Assembly (NCBI RefSeq): GCF_030580655.1
Contig: NZ_JAUQTB010000002.1
Location: 124,001-188,000, forward strand
Origin: Paenibacillus lacisoli
GTDB taxonomy: Bacteria; Bacillota; Bacilli; Paenibacillales; Paenibacillaceae
Direction: 5' to 3'
Length of the DNA: 64,000 nucleotides
The notes below the pieces were generated by a model that saw only the letters and a program-made list of their open reading frames with translations, was not told where the DNA came from and made no database searches. Each line of letters starts with the position of its first letter. Within the stretch, counting starts at the first letter, position 1. Shown piece by piece: positions 50,811 to 59,197 of this stretch. The position numbers were made by a program, and so were the translations under genes.

Positions 50811-52313
50811 TTAAACGTGGATTGCCACGTTCGCAGCAGAGGCCTTCTTCTCGTCAAGCCACCAGGTAAAACCATTTTCAGCAACCAGGTTGTCCGAAGC
50901 TTCAGGACCGTTGGAGCCTGCAGGATAGTGATGCAGGGTTACGCGGTTAGCTTCAAAAGCTTCCAGTACAGGTTGTACCCACTGCCAGGACAATTCAACC
51001 TCGTTCCAGTGTGCGAAGAAGGTGGAATCACCGCGTAGAGCATCAAAGATCAGACGCTCATAAGCTTCAGGTACGTCTTTCTGGCTGGCGGAGAAGTTCA
51101 TGTTGATCGTTCCGATTTTACCGTCGTTGAACGGATTTTTGCTGTTCAGTTGAAGACTTACGCCTTCGTCCGGTCCGATATTAATAACCAGCAGGTTAGG
51201 AACAATCTCTTCTTGATTGGCTGCATAAGGATTATTCGCCGCATCTTTGAATTGAACTACGATGCGAGTCGACTTCTCATGCATGCGTTTGCCTGTGCGA
51301 ATGTAGAATGGAACGCCTTTCCATTGCTCGTCATCAATCCACAAGCGTGCTGCTACAAATGTATCGTTATGAGAATCTGGTCCAATACCTGGCTCGGAAG
51401 TGTATCCAGGAACCTGAGTTCCTTTCATTTCACCGGCACTGTATTGGCCGCGAATGATGTCAGTCTGGATACTTTTCTCATCCAGCGGACGCAGAGCTTC
51501 AATAACCTTGCGCTTGGAAGCGCGGATATCCTTCGCAGTAACCTGCTTCGGTTCGCTCATCGCCGTCATCATCAGCATTTGCAGCATGTGATTCTGAATC
51601 ATGTCACGGATGGCACCAGAAGTGTCATAGTATCCGGCACGATCTTCAACACCCACCGTTTCGGAAGCTGTAATTTGAACGTTCGCAATGTGTTTGTTGT
51701 TCCAGATGCCCTGCATCAGCGGGTTCGCAAATTTCAGAGCTTCCAGGTTCTGTACCATCGGCTTACCGAGATAATGGTCAATACGGAAAATTTCATCTTC
51801 CTCAAATGCTTTGCTGAGGTTGGTGTTCAGCTCGCGGGCCGATTCGAGGTCATGGCCAAACGGCTTCTCGATGATCAGACGCTTCCAGCCTGTAGTATCA
51901 CCAAGCCCGCTCTCATTGATGTTCAATGCAATGACATCGAAAAATTCCGGTGCTACCGACAGGTAGAACAAACGGTTCTGAGGAATGTTCAGTTCTTCTT
52001 CACGGGCAGTTACCAGGTCAAGCAGCTTCTTATAATCTTCAGGATGAGCATTGTTCAGCGAGCAATAACGGAAAGCATTAACGAACTGTTCACGCTGTGC
52101 AGTGTCATCAGACAGGCGTCTGGAGAAATCAGTCAGTGACTGATCCACATTGCTTTGAAATTGAGCATCAGACAGCTCTCTGCGGCCAAGACCGATTACA
52201 GAAAATGAAGCCGGGATTTTTCCATCCACGTACAGGTTATATAGGGCGGGATAAATCTTTCTTTTAGCAAGATCCCCCGTCGCACCAAACAATACAAAAG
52301 TCATTGAGTCCAT
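50811..52313 (-). CDS. zwf: Glucose-6-phosphate dehydrogenase
   Basis: A 500-residue enzyme. FGATGDLAKRKIYPALY binds NADP; RLIIEKPFGHDLESA and FRIDHYLGKPMVQNL carry the substrate site, the catalytic histidine being in RIDHYLGK. It is the first step of the oxidative pentose phosphate path. GAAGAAGGAA precedes the ATG. A TTGACG / TAATAT promoter and the twin ATGATAGCG repeats lie upstream. A divergent HxlR-type gene shares the 298-base gap. Confidence 0.95.
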   Translation of the reverse strand: MDSMTFVLFGATGDLAKRKIYPALYNLYVDGKIPASFSVIGLGRRELSDAQFQSNVDQSLTDFSRRLSDDTAQREQFVNAFRYCSLNNAHPEDYKKLLDLVTAREEELNIPQNRLFYLSVAPEFFDVIALNINESGLGDTTGWKRLIIEKPFGHDLESARELNTNLSKAFEEDEIFRIDHYLGKPMVQNLEALKFANPLMQGIWNNKHIANVQITASETVGVEDRAGYYDTSGAIRDMIQNHMLQMLMMTAMSEPKQVTAKDIRASKRKVIEALRPLDEKSIQTDIIRGQYSAGEMKGTQVPGYTSEPGIGPDSHNDTFVAARLWIDDEQWKGVPFYIRTGKRMHEKSTRIVVQFKDAANNPYAANQEEIVPNLLVINIGPDEGVSLQLNSKNPFNDGKIGTINMNFSASQKDVPEAYERLIFDALRGDSTFFAHWNEVELSWQWVQPVLEAFEANRVTLHHYPAGSNGPEASDNLVAENGFTWWLDEKKASAANVAIHV

Positions 52314-52447
52314 GCGTTATTCCTTCTTCCCAGAGAGTTAAGGTTATTTTTAGTTACCCGATAAAATATCGTAACCATATTACACCCATTGGCACAAATT
52401 CGTCAACAAAAAAATGTCTATTTTGTGAAAAAAATATCGAACTTTTC

Positions 52448-52477
52448 ATGATAGCGTTTTATCCTTTAATGATAGCG
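52448..52477 (-). promoter_or_regulatory. Twin ATGATAGCG repeats upstream of zwf
   Basis: ATGATAGCG begins at 52448 and 52469, 21 bases apart, two helix turns. Each copy reads TGATAGCGNTTTAT, twelve of fourteen positions of the catabolite-responsive element TGWNANCGNTNWCA. CcpA or another LacI-type protein could bind. The rest of 52314-52611 holds the promoters of zwf and of the divergent HxlR-type gene. Confidence 0.4.
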
Positions 52478-52611
52478 CTTTATATGTTATTATTTGTGGG
52501 GTGAATTCCATTTTCTTGAAAATGATACTGCATGGCAATCTTTTTCGTTTGAAGTTATAATAAGGTAACCTGTTAACAAAAGATAACCAAAATGAATAGA
52601 GGGAAAAGACG

Positions 52612-52935
52612 ATGGATGGCGACAAGCAGCAGTCAAAACTCATGTGCCGCAAGGTCGAACAATCGTACCAAATGATCAGCAAAAAATGGGCGCTGCCCAT
52701 TATCCACAGCCTGATGGACGAACCCAAGCGCTTCAGCGAGATTAACGCCTATATTCCTGATCTTAGTAAGCGTATGCTTAACGAACGGATCAAGGAGCTT
52801 GAGGAATTGGGTATCATCATCCGCAATGTGATCGCAGAGCGTCCTGTTCGTACCGAATATTCCTTAACCCGTAAGGGCAAGGAGCTTGGCAATGCTCTGA
52901 ACAATGTCGTGGAATGGGCCGAGAAATGGTTATGA
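52612..52935 (+). CDS. HxlR-family transcriptional regulator
   Basis: A 107-residue winged-helix protein. MISKKWALPIIHSLMDEP, RFSEINAYIPDLSKRMLNERIKELEELGII and TEYSLTRKGKELG are the family landmarks, and a cysteine (Cys12) lies in the N-terminal arm. GAGGGAAAAG precedes the ATG. TATAAT and a GTAAC-type dyad lie upstream. Divergent from zwf; a role in redox or aldehyde response is a guess from the family. Confidence 0.85.
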   Translation: MDGDKQQSKLMCRKVEQSYQMISKKWALPIIHSLMDEPKRFSEINAYIPDLSKRMLNERIKELEELGIIIRNVIAERPVRTEYSLTRKGKELGNALNNVVEWAEKWL

Positions 52936-53037
52936 AACCTGTAATGCAATGACATTTATCACCCGCCTCTTGTTCTACAGCTTGCCGCCGTTTTTTTTCG
53001 TGTAAGTTGTCATTATTTCGAGAAACAAATACCGGTT

Positions 53038-53071
53038 ACCGTATTGACAAATGGATTTCACCATATACGGT
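53038..53071. promoter_or_regulatory. ACCGTAT/ATACGGT dyad enclosing a TTGACA
   Basis: Seven-base arms around a TTGACA at 53044-53049, upstream of the YneQ-like gene. It could be an operator, but no proper -10 follows, so its role is uncertain. Confidence 0.25.
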
Positions 53072-53134
53072 TGACCATTTGACGGCGGTCTATGCGCCAC
53101 CAAGCATCTCACCAAAGATTGGAATGAAGACATT

Positions 53135-53434
53135 ATGGCATTTGGAATTAACCGGGAGGAATTAGATACGTGGAAACAAAACGTTGCCTCAGGCCAAATT
53201 GCATTTCTGACTCATTACTGGATGGATGAACGGTTTCCGGGTGTTACTTCCGTGACGAAGGTGGGCTGTGCCGATCTGGATAAATTAACGGCCTGGTGCC
53301 TCGAGCACAAGCTGGATCCCCGCTATATCCATAAACGTAATGCATACCCTCATTTCGACCTGATGGGCAGCAAGCAGCGGGAGGTTCTGCTGCAGGAAGG
53401 CATGATGCATCAAATCGATCGTTTCCGACTCTGA
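53135..53434 (+). CDS. YneQ-like small protein
   Basis: A 99-residue protein. The start MAFGINREEL and the stretch AFLTHYWMDERFPGVTSVTKVGC match the family of B. subtilis YneQ as I remember it; function unknown. The ribosome site is poor (GGAATGAAG). The reading frame stays open upstream to about 53075, but the family start is at this ATG. It sits between the HxlR-type gene and DUF3243. Confidence 0.68.
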   Translation: MAFGINREELDTWKQNVASGQIAFLTHYWMDERFPGVTSVTKVGCADLDKLTAWCLEHKLDPRYIHKRNAYPHFDLMGSKQREVLLQEGMMHQIDRFRL

Positions 53435-53660
53435 TATGGCTTAGTCATGCTGTTCCGATGGATAAATCTTATATCGGTTTGTGAAGCCAAAGTTTCAAGC
53501 TCTGCCGCAAGGTTAATAACATAACAGATTGCAATACAGAATGATTGAGTCCAATTGATTCATCAACGAAGAGTACATCGAGACCAATTGGCACATTCTA
53601 TATCGTAATTTCCGAAAGTGAAACTATCATCTGTCATGATATTAAAGGAGGAGAATGAAA

Positions 53661-54005
53661 ATGGCTGAACAACAACATGTGGTGAATAAAGACGGGGAAG
53701 TTGATTTGAACAAGGTGGATAACACCATCGAGCGCATGGATGCCGGTCGCAAAGACGAAATCTTGCAGAGCTTTGACGAATTCAAATCCTATCTGAACAA
53801 ACGGATCGCGATCGGTGAGAGTATCGGTCTGGGCGAAGAGCAGCTGGCTAAGGTAGCCCAGAAGGTTGCAGGCTATCTTGCTGCTAATGAAGAGCCTCGT
53901 AACCGTGAGGAGAAAGTACTTCAGGAACTGTGGAAGGTCGGAACCGAAGAAGAACAGCATAAGCTGGCTCATCTTCTGGTTAAACTGGCTCAAGCTGCTG
54001 ATTAA
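53661..54005 (+). CDS. DUF3243 protein (YmfJ-like)
   Basis: A 114-residue cytoplasmic helical protein. FDEFKSYLNKRIAIGESIGL, KVAQKVAGYLA, EEPRNREEKVLQELWKVG and EEQHKLAHLLVKL match DUF3243, a short conserved family of Gram-positives with no known activity. AAAGGAGGAG favours the ATG at 53661 (nine bases) over 53655 (two bases). Confidence 0.85.
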   Translation: MAEQQHVVNKDGEVDLNKVDNTIERMDAGRKDEILQSFDEFKSYLNKRIAIGESIGLGEEQLAKVAQKVAGYLAANEEPRNREEKVLQELWKVGTEEEQHKLAHLLVKLAQAAD

Positions 54006-54041
54006 GTCGGTTTATATAATAATAAAATTTTGCAGCATTTC

Positions 54042-54073
54042 AAAAAGGATGTTCCCATGGGAACATCCTTTTT
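54042..54073. terminator. Bidirectional terminator between DUF3243 and GGDEF genes
   Basis: A perfect 15-base stem (AAAAAGGATGTTCCC and its complement) with a two-base loop; T-runs on both strands. It serves both convergent genes. Confidence 0.88.
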
Positions 54074-54089
54074 GAGCAGGCTTCTTCAG

Positions 54090-55673
54090 CTATGCATGGA
54101 CTTGATGGTCATAGATCGTAGTCCGGTTCCGTCCAGCCGCCTTGGAGGCATACATAGCCTGATCCGCAGCATGAATCAGCGCCTCCATTTCCAGCCCGTC
54201 CTGAGGGTACATGGCAACCCCTAATGATATGGTTACGGGTTTACCTGCAGGTCCCTTCTGTTGTTCGATTGCCTTGCGAAGCTTCTCCGCAGCCTTGAGC
54301 CCACAGCTTCGCTCCTCGCACGGCAAAAGCAGGGCAAATTCTTCGCCACCATAACGGAACGACAGCTGCCCTTTTACCGAATTTTTCACCATTACCTCGG
54401 CCAGCGTACGGAGAACATCATCGCCGATCAGATGACCGTACGTGTCATTGACAATCTTAAAGCGGTCAATATCCAGTAAAATAAGCGCAAACGGCCGGTC
54501 TGAGTCCGTCCATTCCTTTAGCACAACGTCAAACGTTTTACGGTTGGCTAAGCCTGTAAGCCCGTCAATCCGGTTCTCGGTCTTCAGCAGTTCGATTTGG
54601 GTATCAATTTGTGTAAATGCGGAGCGCATACTCTCGTATAACAAATTCACTTCATAGGTTCTAGAATAGATTTCCGGCATAGAAACCGTATTTTCTTTGC
54701 GGCTGCCCGTCGCTTGACTTGAATATTCGGCCAGCTGATGCAGCGGTTTGGAAATGCGGTGTGCTACCCACCAGCCCACAAGCATAATTAAACCCAGGAA
54801 CGGCAGGGATTGCAAAATAAGGCGGATCCGCAGCTGGTATAAAGGTTTATCAATGACGGATACAGGCGTCTGCGCGATGATCCCCCATCCGGTAACATTC
54901 TCAAAGGCATAACCGGCAAAAAAGGGAACCCCTTTGGTATTTAATATCTGTAAATACCCGCTCTGTCCCATCGTTACCCGGCGTACAGCTTCATTGCTGA
55001 TGACATCTTCGCCGATACGGGAACTGTCAGGGTGGTAGATCAGGCGTCCACTGGAATCCACCACATATACATAAGAACCATTGCCAAAAAAGTGTTCCTC
55101 CAGTGTCCGGTTGAGCGAGTTGTTTTCCTCCAGATAGATGGTCCCGCCAACAAACCCTTTGTAGCGATCCTCGTTGTCCAGAATTGGTACCGAAACCAGA
55201 ATGATCAGACGGCCTGTCTTAGATATATAAGGCTTGGATACATAGGGACGCTTCGACAGGTTTGCTTCCTCACTTGCTTTGGAGTTTAGCTTTCCGCCAA
55301 CTGACACCCCCGTCGTCCCCGGTGTTATAGCCTTGATAATCCGCTGATTGTCTACGACAAATAATGAATTGAAATACTGCTTGTTACCCATAAAGAGGTC
55401 CCCAAGGTATTCTTCCCGGATCTCTCCATCCCGCTTGGCGACGGCAGCGATGGATTCCAGATTCTCCTGCATGGTATCGAGCAGCTCGGCCGTATTGGCC
55501 GAAACCTTCTGGGCATATTGGTAATTACTTACCAGATAACTGGATACAAGGGAGTTGCGGTTCCCTTCAATGGCAGCCATCAGGCTGATAATAAGCGCTA
55601 ATATGACAGCACTGACGACCAGCAGGCTGATAATCAGCCGTAATGTCAGTAACTTCGGCCTATAGGAATGCAA
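54090..55673 (-). CDS. dCache-GGDEF diguanylate cyclase
   Basis: A 527-residue membrane sensor enzyme. A helix near 12-32 and another near 280-302 enclose an outer double-Cache (dCache) sensor (about 35-275). A short HAMP-like linker is followed by the GGDEF domain (about 365-525) with RYGGEEFALLLP as the active loop and the DIDRFKIVNDTYGH stretch. It makes cyclic di-GMP in response to an unknown small ligand. The start is TTG with GATGAGGTG before it. No EAL domain; an I-site (RxxD) was not obvious. Confidence 0.93.
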   Translation of the reverse strand: MHSYRPKLLTLRLIISLLVVSAVILALIISLMAAIEGNRNSLVSSYLVSNYQYAQKVSANTAELLDTMQENLESIAAVAKRDGEIREEYLGDLFMGNKQYFNSLFVVDNQRIIKAITPGTTGVSVGGKLNSKASEEANLSKRPYVSKPYISKTGRLIILVSVPILDNEDRYKGFVGGTIYLEENNSLNRTLEEHFFGNGSYVYVVDSSGRLIYHPDSSRIGEDVISNEAVRRVTMGQSGYLQILNTKGVPFFAGYAFENVTGWGIIAQTPVSVIDKPLYQLRIRLILQSLPFLGLIMLVGWWVAHRISKPLHQLAEYSSQATGSRKENTVSMPEIYSRTYEVNLLYESMRSAFTQIDTQIELLKTENRIDGLTGLANRKTFDVVLKEWTDSDRPFALILLDIDRFKIVNDTYGHLIGDDVLRTLAEVMVKNSVKGQLSFRYGGEEFALLLPCEERSCGLKAAEKLRKAIEQQKGPAGKPVTISLGVAMYPQDGLEMEALIHAADQAMYASKAAGRNRTTIYDHQVHA

Positions 55674-55765
55674 GGTAGCACCTCATCTATCTCATAATCG
55701 TAATTGTACACAGCTTCTCTGGCAAAAGATTCGACATCTTATGACAGCTTTCCTTTAGATGTTTC

Positions 55766-55795
55766 AAAAAAGAACAGTTTCCGGGGAAACTGTTC
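55766..55795 (-). terminator. Intrinsic terminator of the oxidoreductase gene
   Basis: GAACAGTTTCC and GGAAACTGTTC arms, two-base loop, TTTTTT on the minus strand. Confidence 0.8.
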
Positions 55796-55829
55796 TCCAT
55801 TATACCTGATTTGTACGCATTATGGGATA

Positions 55830-56756
55830 CTAAGACTTCATGCTCTCCTTCATTTTGGTTAATGTCTTATGAATCCAGATCGCCGACATATTTCCTTCGC
55901 CCATGGCTACAGTCGCCTGCTCGGAGTGAGCCCCGATATCGCCTGCCGCCCATACCCCTTCAACATTTGTCATTTTGCTGCGGGCATTTGTTTCAATATG
56001 CTTATTATGAAGCAGATCCACACCCAGCTGCTCTGCCAGCTCGCTGTGGACGTGGTTGTGACCGAAAGCGATGAATCCCTGTTCCGCATCCAATCGGCGT
56101 CCTGAAGCCAAGGTCAGCCCGCTGATCTGGCCGTCTCCCTCTGTCAGCACTTCCCGGATGGGGTCTTCGATATACTCAATCCCGGCTTCGTTCAGAGAGT
56201 GCATCAAGTCATCAGGGATCTCAGTTCCCTCGTGATTGACATAGATGAGCTCCTGGGTCCGGGCCGAGAGAATGAGGGCCATATGGGCTCCAGCTTTGCC
56301 GGATCCCATCACAACGGTACGCTTACCTTCGATCTCATAACCGTCACAGTCCGGGCACACATAGACTGACAAGCCCAGCGTCTCGACCAGGCCGGGAAGC
56401 GGCGGAAATCGGTCGGTAAGCCCTGTTGCCAGCAGCAGTGTGGCCGACGTGTACTGTGCACCGGATTCTAGACTGATGACGAAGCCATCACCTTCTTTTG
56501 CCGCCTTAACCGCCTTGCCTTCGACGAATTCAATGTTATGCTTCAGCGCCTGCTCTTTCCCTCTGCGCCGCAGCTCAGGTCCGGAAATTCCGTCAGGAAA
56601 TCCGAGAATATTATGATAATTTCGGCTGAGCGTAGATCTTCCATAACCCGAGTCAATCACGAGCACTTTGTGAACGGTATATCTCCCCAGTTGGATAGCT
56701 GCCTGAAGTCCTGCAATTCCTCCGCCGATGATAATGCAATCATATTGGTAAGGCAT
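55830..56756 (-). CDS. Thioredoxin-reductase-like NAD(P)/FAD oxidoreductase
   Basis: A 308-residue flavoprotein. DCIIIGGGIAGLQAA binds FAD, VCPDCDGYEIEG has the redox CxxC as in thioredoxin reductase, VVMGSGKAGAHMAL binds NAD(P), and GVWAAGDIGAHSEQ closes it. The electron acceptor is unknown; it may not be thioredoxin. GGAGGAAAACC precedes the ATG at 56756, preferred over 56798. Confidence 0.9.
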   Translation of the reverse strand: MPYQYDCIIIGGGIAGLQAAIQLGRYTVHKVLVIDSGYGRSTLSRNYHNILGFPDGISGPELRRRGKEQALKHNIEFVEGKAVKAAKEGDGFVISLESGAQYTSATLLLATGLTDRFPPLPGLVETLGLSVYVCPDCDGYEIEGKRTVVMGSGKAGAHMALILSARTQELIYVNHEGTEIPDDLMHSLNEAGIEYIEDPIREVLTEGDGQISGLTLASGRRLDAEQGFIAFGHNHVHSELAEQLGVDLLHNKHIETNARSKMTNVEGVWAAGDIGAHSEQATVAMGEGNMSAIWIHKTLTKMKESMKS

Positions 56757-56924
56757 GGTTTTCCTCCATTCTCTGTACTTACTATTTTCTTGTAACACAA
56801 TTTATGTAAACATCTGAACGGTTTTCAAACTTTTCCGCGGACTAGTTTCATATTTTTTATTGTGTTCCAGCATTTCATGTGCAATTTATCTCTTCCCGTC
56901 TCACACAAGTCTTTCCATCTGGAA

Positions 56925-57917
56925 TTAGGTGTTCTCCATATACAATAAAACCTTTCCCGTGCTATTCCTGCTTTCGATAAATTGATGGGCTAACGGAGCA
57001 TCTTTCAAGGAAAATTTCTGACTGATTTTAATCGTAACCTGCCCATTTTCTAACATCCGGAATACTTGTAATGAAGTATCCCTAAGTACTTCTGGCTGCT
57101 CTTTCCTTGTTGTTCCCAGGCTAAACCCAAGAACAGAACGACAACTTGAATGGAGTTCACTTGTTTGGAATTGTCCATATGCTCCGCTTGAATTCCCGAA
57201 TACAACCAAGCGTCCATATTTAGATAGACAATTCATGCTTTGCTCTGATATTTTTCCGCCAATGGAGTCCAATATAATATTGACACCCTTACCATGGGTT
57301 AATTCATTCACTTTTTGTGAAAAGTTCTCATTGGTATAGCAAATCACTGCATCGGCACCCGCATCTAACGCCACAGAAATTTTTGAATTGTTACCTACAG
57401 TTCCAATGACCGTTTTTGCACCTAACGCTTTTGCAACTTGAATAGCTGTTGTTCCTACTCCCCCAGAGGCAGAATGAATAAGAACCTGTTCCCCAACTTG
57501 TATTTTAGCTACGTCAGCAAGCAGTTTATAAGACAAAAATGTAACAATACCACATGAACCCGCAACCTCAAAACTAATAGAATCAGGAATCGCAAAAGTT
57601 AAATTTTCATCTGCAGCCATGTACTCTGCATAAGAACCGTTTTGAGGAAACGCCAACACTCGTTGACCTACAGACAAGGAAGTTACTTCATCTCCAACTT
57701 GTTCAATGATTCCCGATGCCTCCAGTCCAGGAATAAATGGAAGTTTCCCTTGCCCTTTGTTGCCATATCTCGTTTTAACATCAGCAAAATTAACACTGGT
57801 CACCATTACACGAATCAAGACTTGTTTTGGACGTATTGAAGGGATCTCAACGTCGACATATTTCATATTTTCGATTGATCCAAACTGTTCGACAATAATG
57901 GCTTTAATATCAATCAC
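56925..57917 (-). CDS. Quinone oxidoreductase / MDR zinc-independent dehydrogenase
   Basis: A 330-residue medium-chain reductase of the QOR type. PFIPGLEASGIIEQVGDEV, SASGGVGTTAIQVAKALGA (cofactor) and the lack of zinc ligands point to NADPH:quinone reductase. The gene is clearly more AT-rich than its neighbours. The start is uncertain: a GTG at 57917 lies on top of AGAGG. The family's usual MKAI is read here as IKAI with an ATT in the Met position, seven bases after GAGGGTGA. No frameshift seen. Confidence 0.85.
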   Translation of the reverse strand: MIDIKAIIVEQFGSIENMKYVDVEIPSIRPKQVLIRVMVTSVNFADVKTRYGNKGQGKLPFIPGLEASGIIEQVGDEVTSLSVGQRVLAFPQNGSYAEYMAADENLTFAIPDSISFEVAGSCGIVTFLSYKLLADVAKIQVGEQVLIHSASGGVGTTAIQVAKALGAKTVIGTVGNNSKISVALDAGADAVICYTNENFSQKVNELTHGKGVNIILDSIGGKISEQSMNCLSKYGRLVVFGNSSGAYGQFQTSELHSSCRSVLGFSLGTTRKEQPEVLRDTSLQVFRMLENGQVTIKISQKFSLKDAPLAHQFIESRNSTGKVLLYMENT

Positions 57918-58022
57918 CCTCTTGTTTCATTCTATAAAACGAAGTTCCATTTCTGTTTCGATTATATACTAATTGTGGAAATCAACAAACTTTTTCTTTT
58001 TCGATTTTTAAAGGAGGACAGC

Positions 58023-58053
58023 AAAAAAACGCCCCGGGCTTGGCCCGAAGCGT
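58023..58053 (-). terminator. Intrinsic terminator of the nitroreductase gene
   Basis: ACGC...CGGG outer and inner arms with complement, followed by seven T on the minus strand. Confidence 0.75.
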
Positions 58054-58062
58054 TATGATTTG

Positions 58063-58665
58063 TTACTTCTTGATTTTGACACGCTCTTCAATCGGCTGGA
58101 ATTCCTTCTCACCTGGTTCGAAGGTAGGTTTACCGAACGGCATTTGAGCGATAAGACGCCAGTTTTCGGGAATGCTCCACTCCAGCTTCACCTTCTCATC
58201 AATGAGAGGGTTATAATGCTGCAGGGATGCTCCCAGGCCTTCCTGCTCAAGCAGGGTCCATACAACCAGCTGAAGCATGCCGTTGGACTGATTAGCCCAA
58301 ATCGGGAAATTATCGGCATAGGAAGCGTAATCCTGCTGAAGCTGGGCAATGACATTGTTGTCTTCAAAGAACAAAATCGTTCCGTAGCCGCTGCGGAAGC
58401 TTTCCATTTTATCAGCAGTTGATTTAAAAGCCTCTGCGTTCCCTACAATATCCCGAAGGATGTCTTCTGTAAAGCTCCACAATTTGTCATGCTGTTCACC
58501 CAGAAGTACAACCGCACGGGAAGTCTGGGAGTTGAAAGAGGTCGGTGTATATTTCACCGCTTCTTCCACAATTTCCTGAATACGTGCGTCAGATACCGTA
58601 ATATCCTTGCTGATTCCGTAGTAAGAACGTCTTTCTTTCAGGGCAGTCAAAAAATCTTTAGCCAT
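58063..58665 (-). CDS. Nitroreductase-family protein
   Basis: A 200-residue FMN enzyme. LKERRSYYGISK opens the fold; VKYTPTSFNSQTSRAVVLLG and LVVWTLLEQEGLGASLQHYNP are the fatty-acid-nitroreductase (YdgI/Frm2-type) segments. It uses NAD(P)H to reduce quinones, nitro compounds or similar. AAGGAGG precedes the ATG. The promoter TTGACT-N17-TATATT is strong. Confidence 0.88.
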   Translation of the reverse strand: MAKDFLTALKERRSYYGISKDITVSDARIQEIVEEAVKYTPTSFNSQTSRAVVLLGEQHDKLWSFTEDILRDIVGNAEAFKSTADKMESFRSGYGTILFFEDNNVIAQLQQDYASYADNFPIWANQSNGMLQLVVWTLLEQEGLGASLQHYNPLIDEKVKLEWSIPENWRLIAQMPFGKPTFEPGEKEFQPIEERVKIKK

Positions 58666-58707
58666 TATATTTCCTCCTTAAATTTACTAACATACTTTTC
58701 GTAACTA

Positions 58708-58736
58708 AATATATATTACACAGCTTAATTAGTCAA
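58708..58736 (-). promoter_or_regulatory. Promoter of the nitroreductase gene
   Basis: TTGACT (58731-58736), 17 bases, TATATT (58708-58713). TTAGTTACG and TTAGTAAAT follow as a direct repeat just downstream, where a repressor could bind. Confidence 0.65.
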
Positions 58737-58828
58737 GAACTTCTCTTATCTATTTTATTGATTTAAACAAACTCTATACAGAAATCAGGAATATTTCATA
58801 ACCAGCAAGCATTTCGTCCGCTTAAGGC

Positions 58829-58880
58829 AAAAAAACAACCTCCAAAAACATCCGGCTATGCCGGACGTCTTGAAGGCTGC
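58829..58880 (-). terminator. Intrinsic terminator of the acidic small gene
   Basis: A nested hairpin: GTCCGGC/GCCGGAT with outer CAGCCT/AGGTTG-type pairs, then seven T on the minus strand. Confidence 0.68.
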
Positions 58881-58881
58881 A

Positions 58882-59109
58882 TTATACCTGCGGTTTGTAT
58901 TTATTTTCACTGGAAGATTGATGTTTCGTCTCTTCGCCGTGTTTCTCTTCGCGCTGCTCCATTTTCAGATCTTCCATCGGGATTGCGTCTACGTTCTGCT
59001 CGCTCTCGAACCGGTCAAATAAGCTTTCCTCATCTGTCGGATACTGCTCTGGATGATCCCGGTTGCCGAGCTGATCCAGCTTGCGTGCCTTCTCGTCATT
59101 GTGGGCCAT
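58882..59109 (-). CDS. Small acidic hydrophilic protein
   Basis: A 75-residue protein made almost wholly of charged and polar residues (Glu, Asp, Lys, Gln, His), so likely disordered. AAAGGAGG precedes the ATG. A terminator follows. No family recognised. It could be a spore- or stress-associated protein, but this is a guess. Confidence 0.65.
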   Translation of the reverse strand: MAHNDEKARKLDQLGNRDHPEQYPTDEESLFDRFESEQNVDAIPMEDLKMEQREEKHGEETKHQSSSENKYKPQV

Positions 59110-59197
59110 GGTAATTCCTCCTTTTACAGAAGTCTTACCTTCTTTATACCTGTTTGACGGCGAGACTAAACATGTATCTGAACATATCCGGGCCTTT

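Noticed and set aside
51150-52139. 329-codon frame on the plus strand
   Set aside because: Antisense to zwf, without recognisable protein features.
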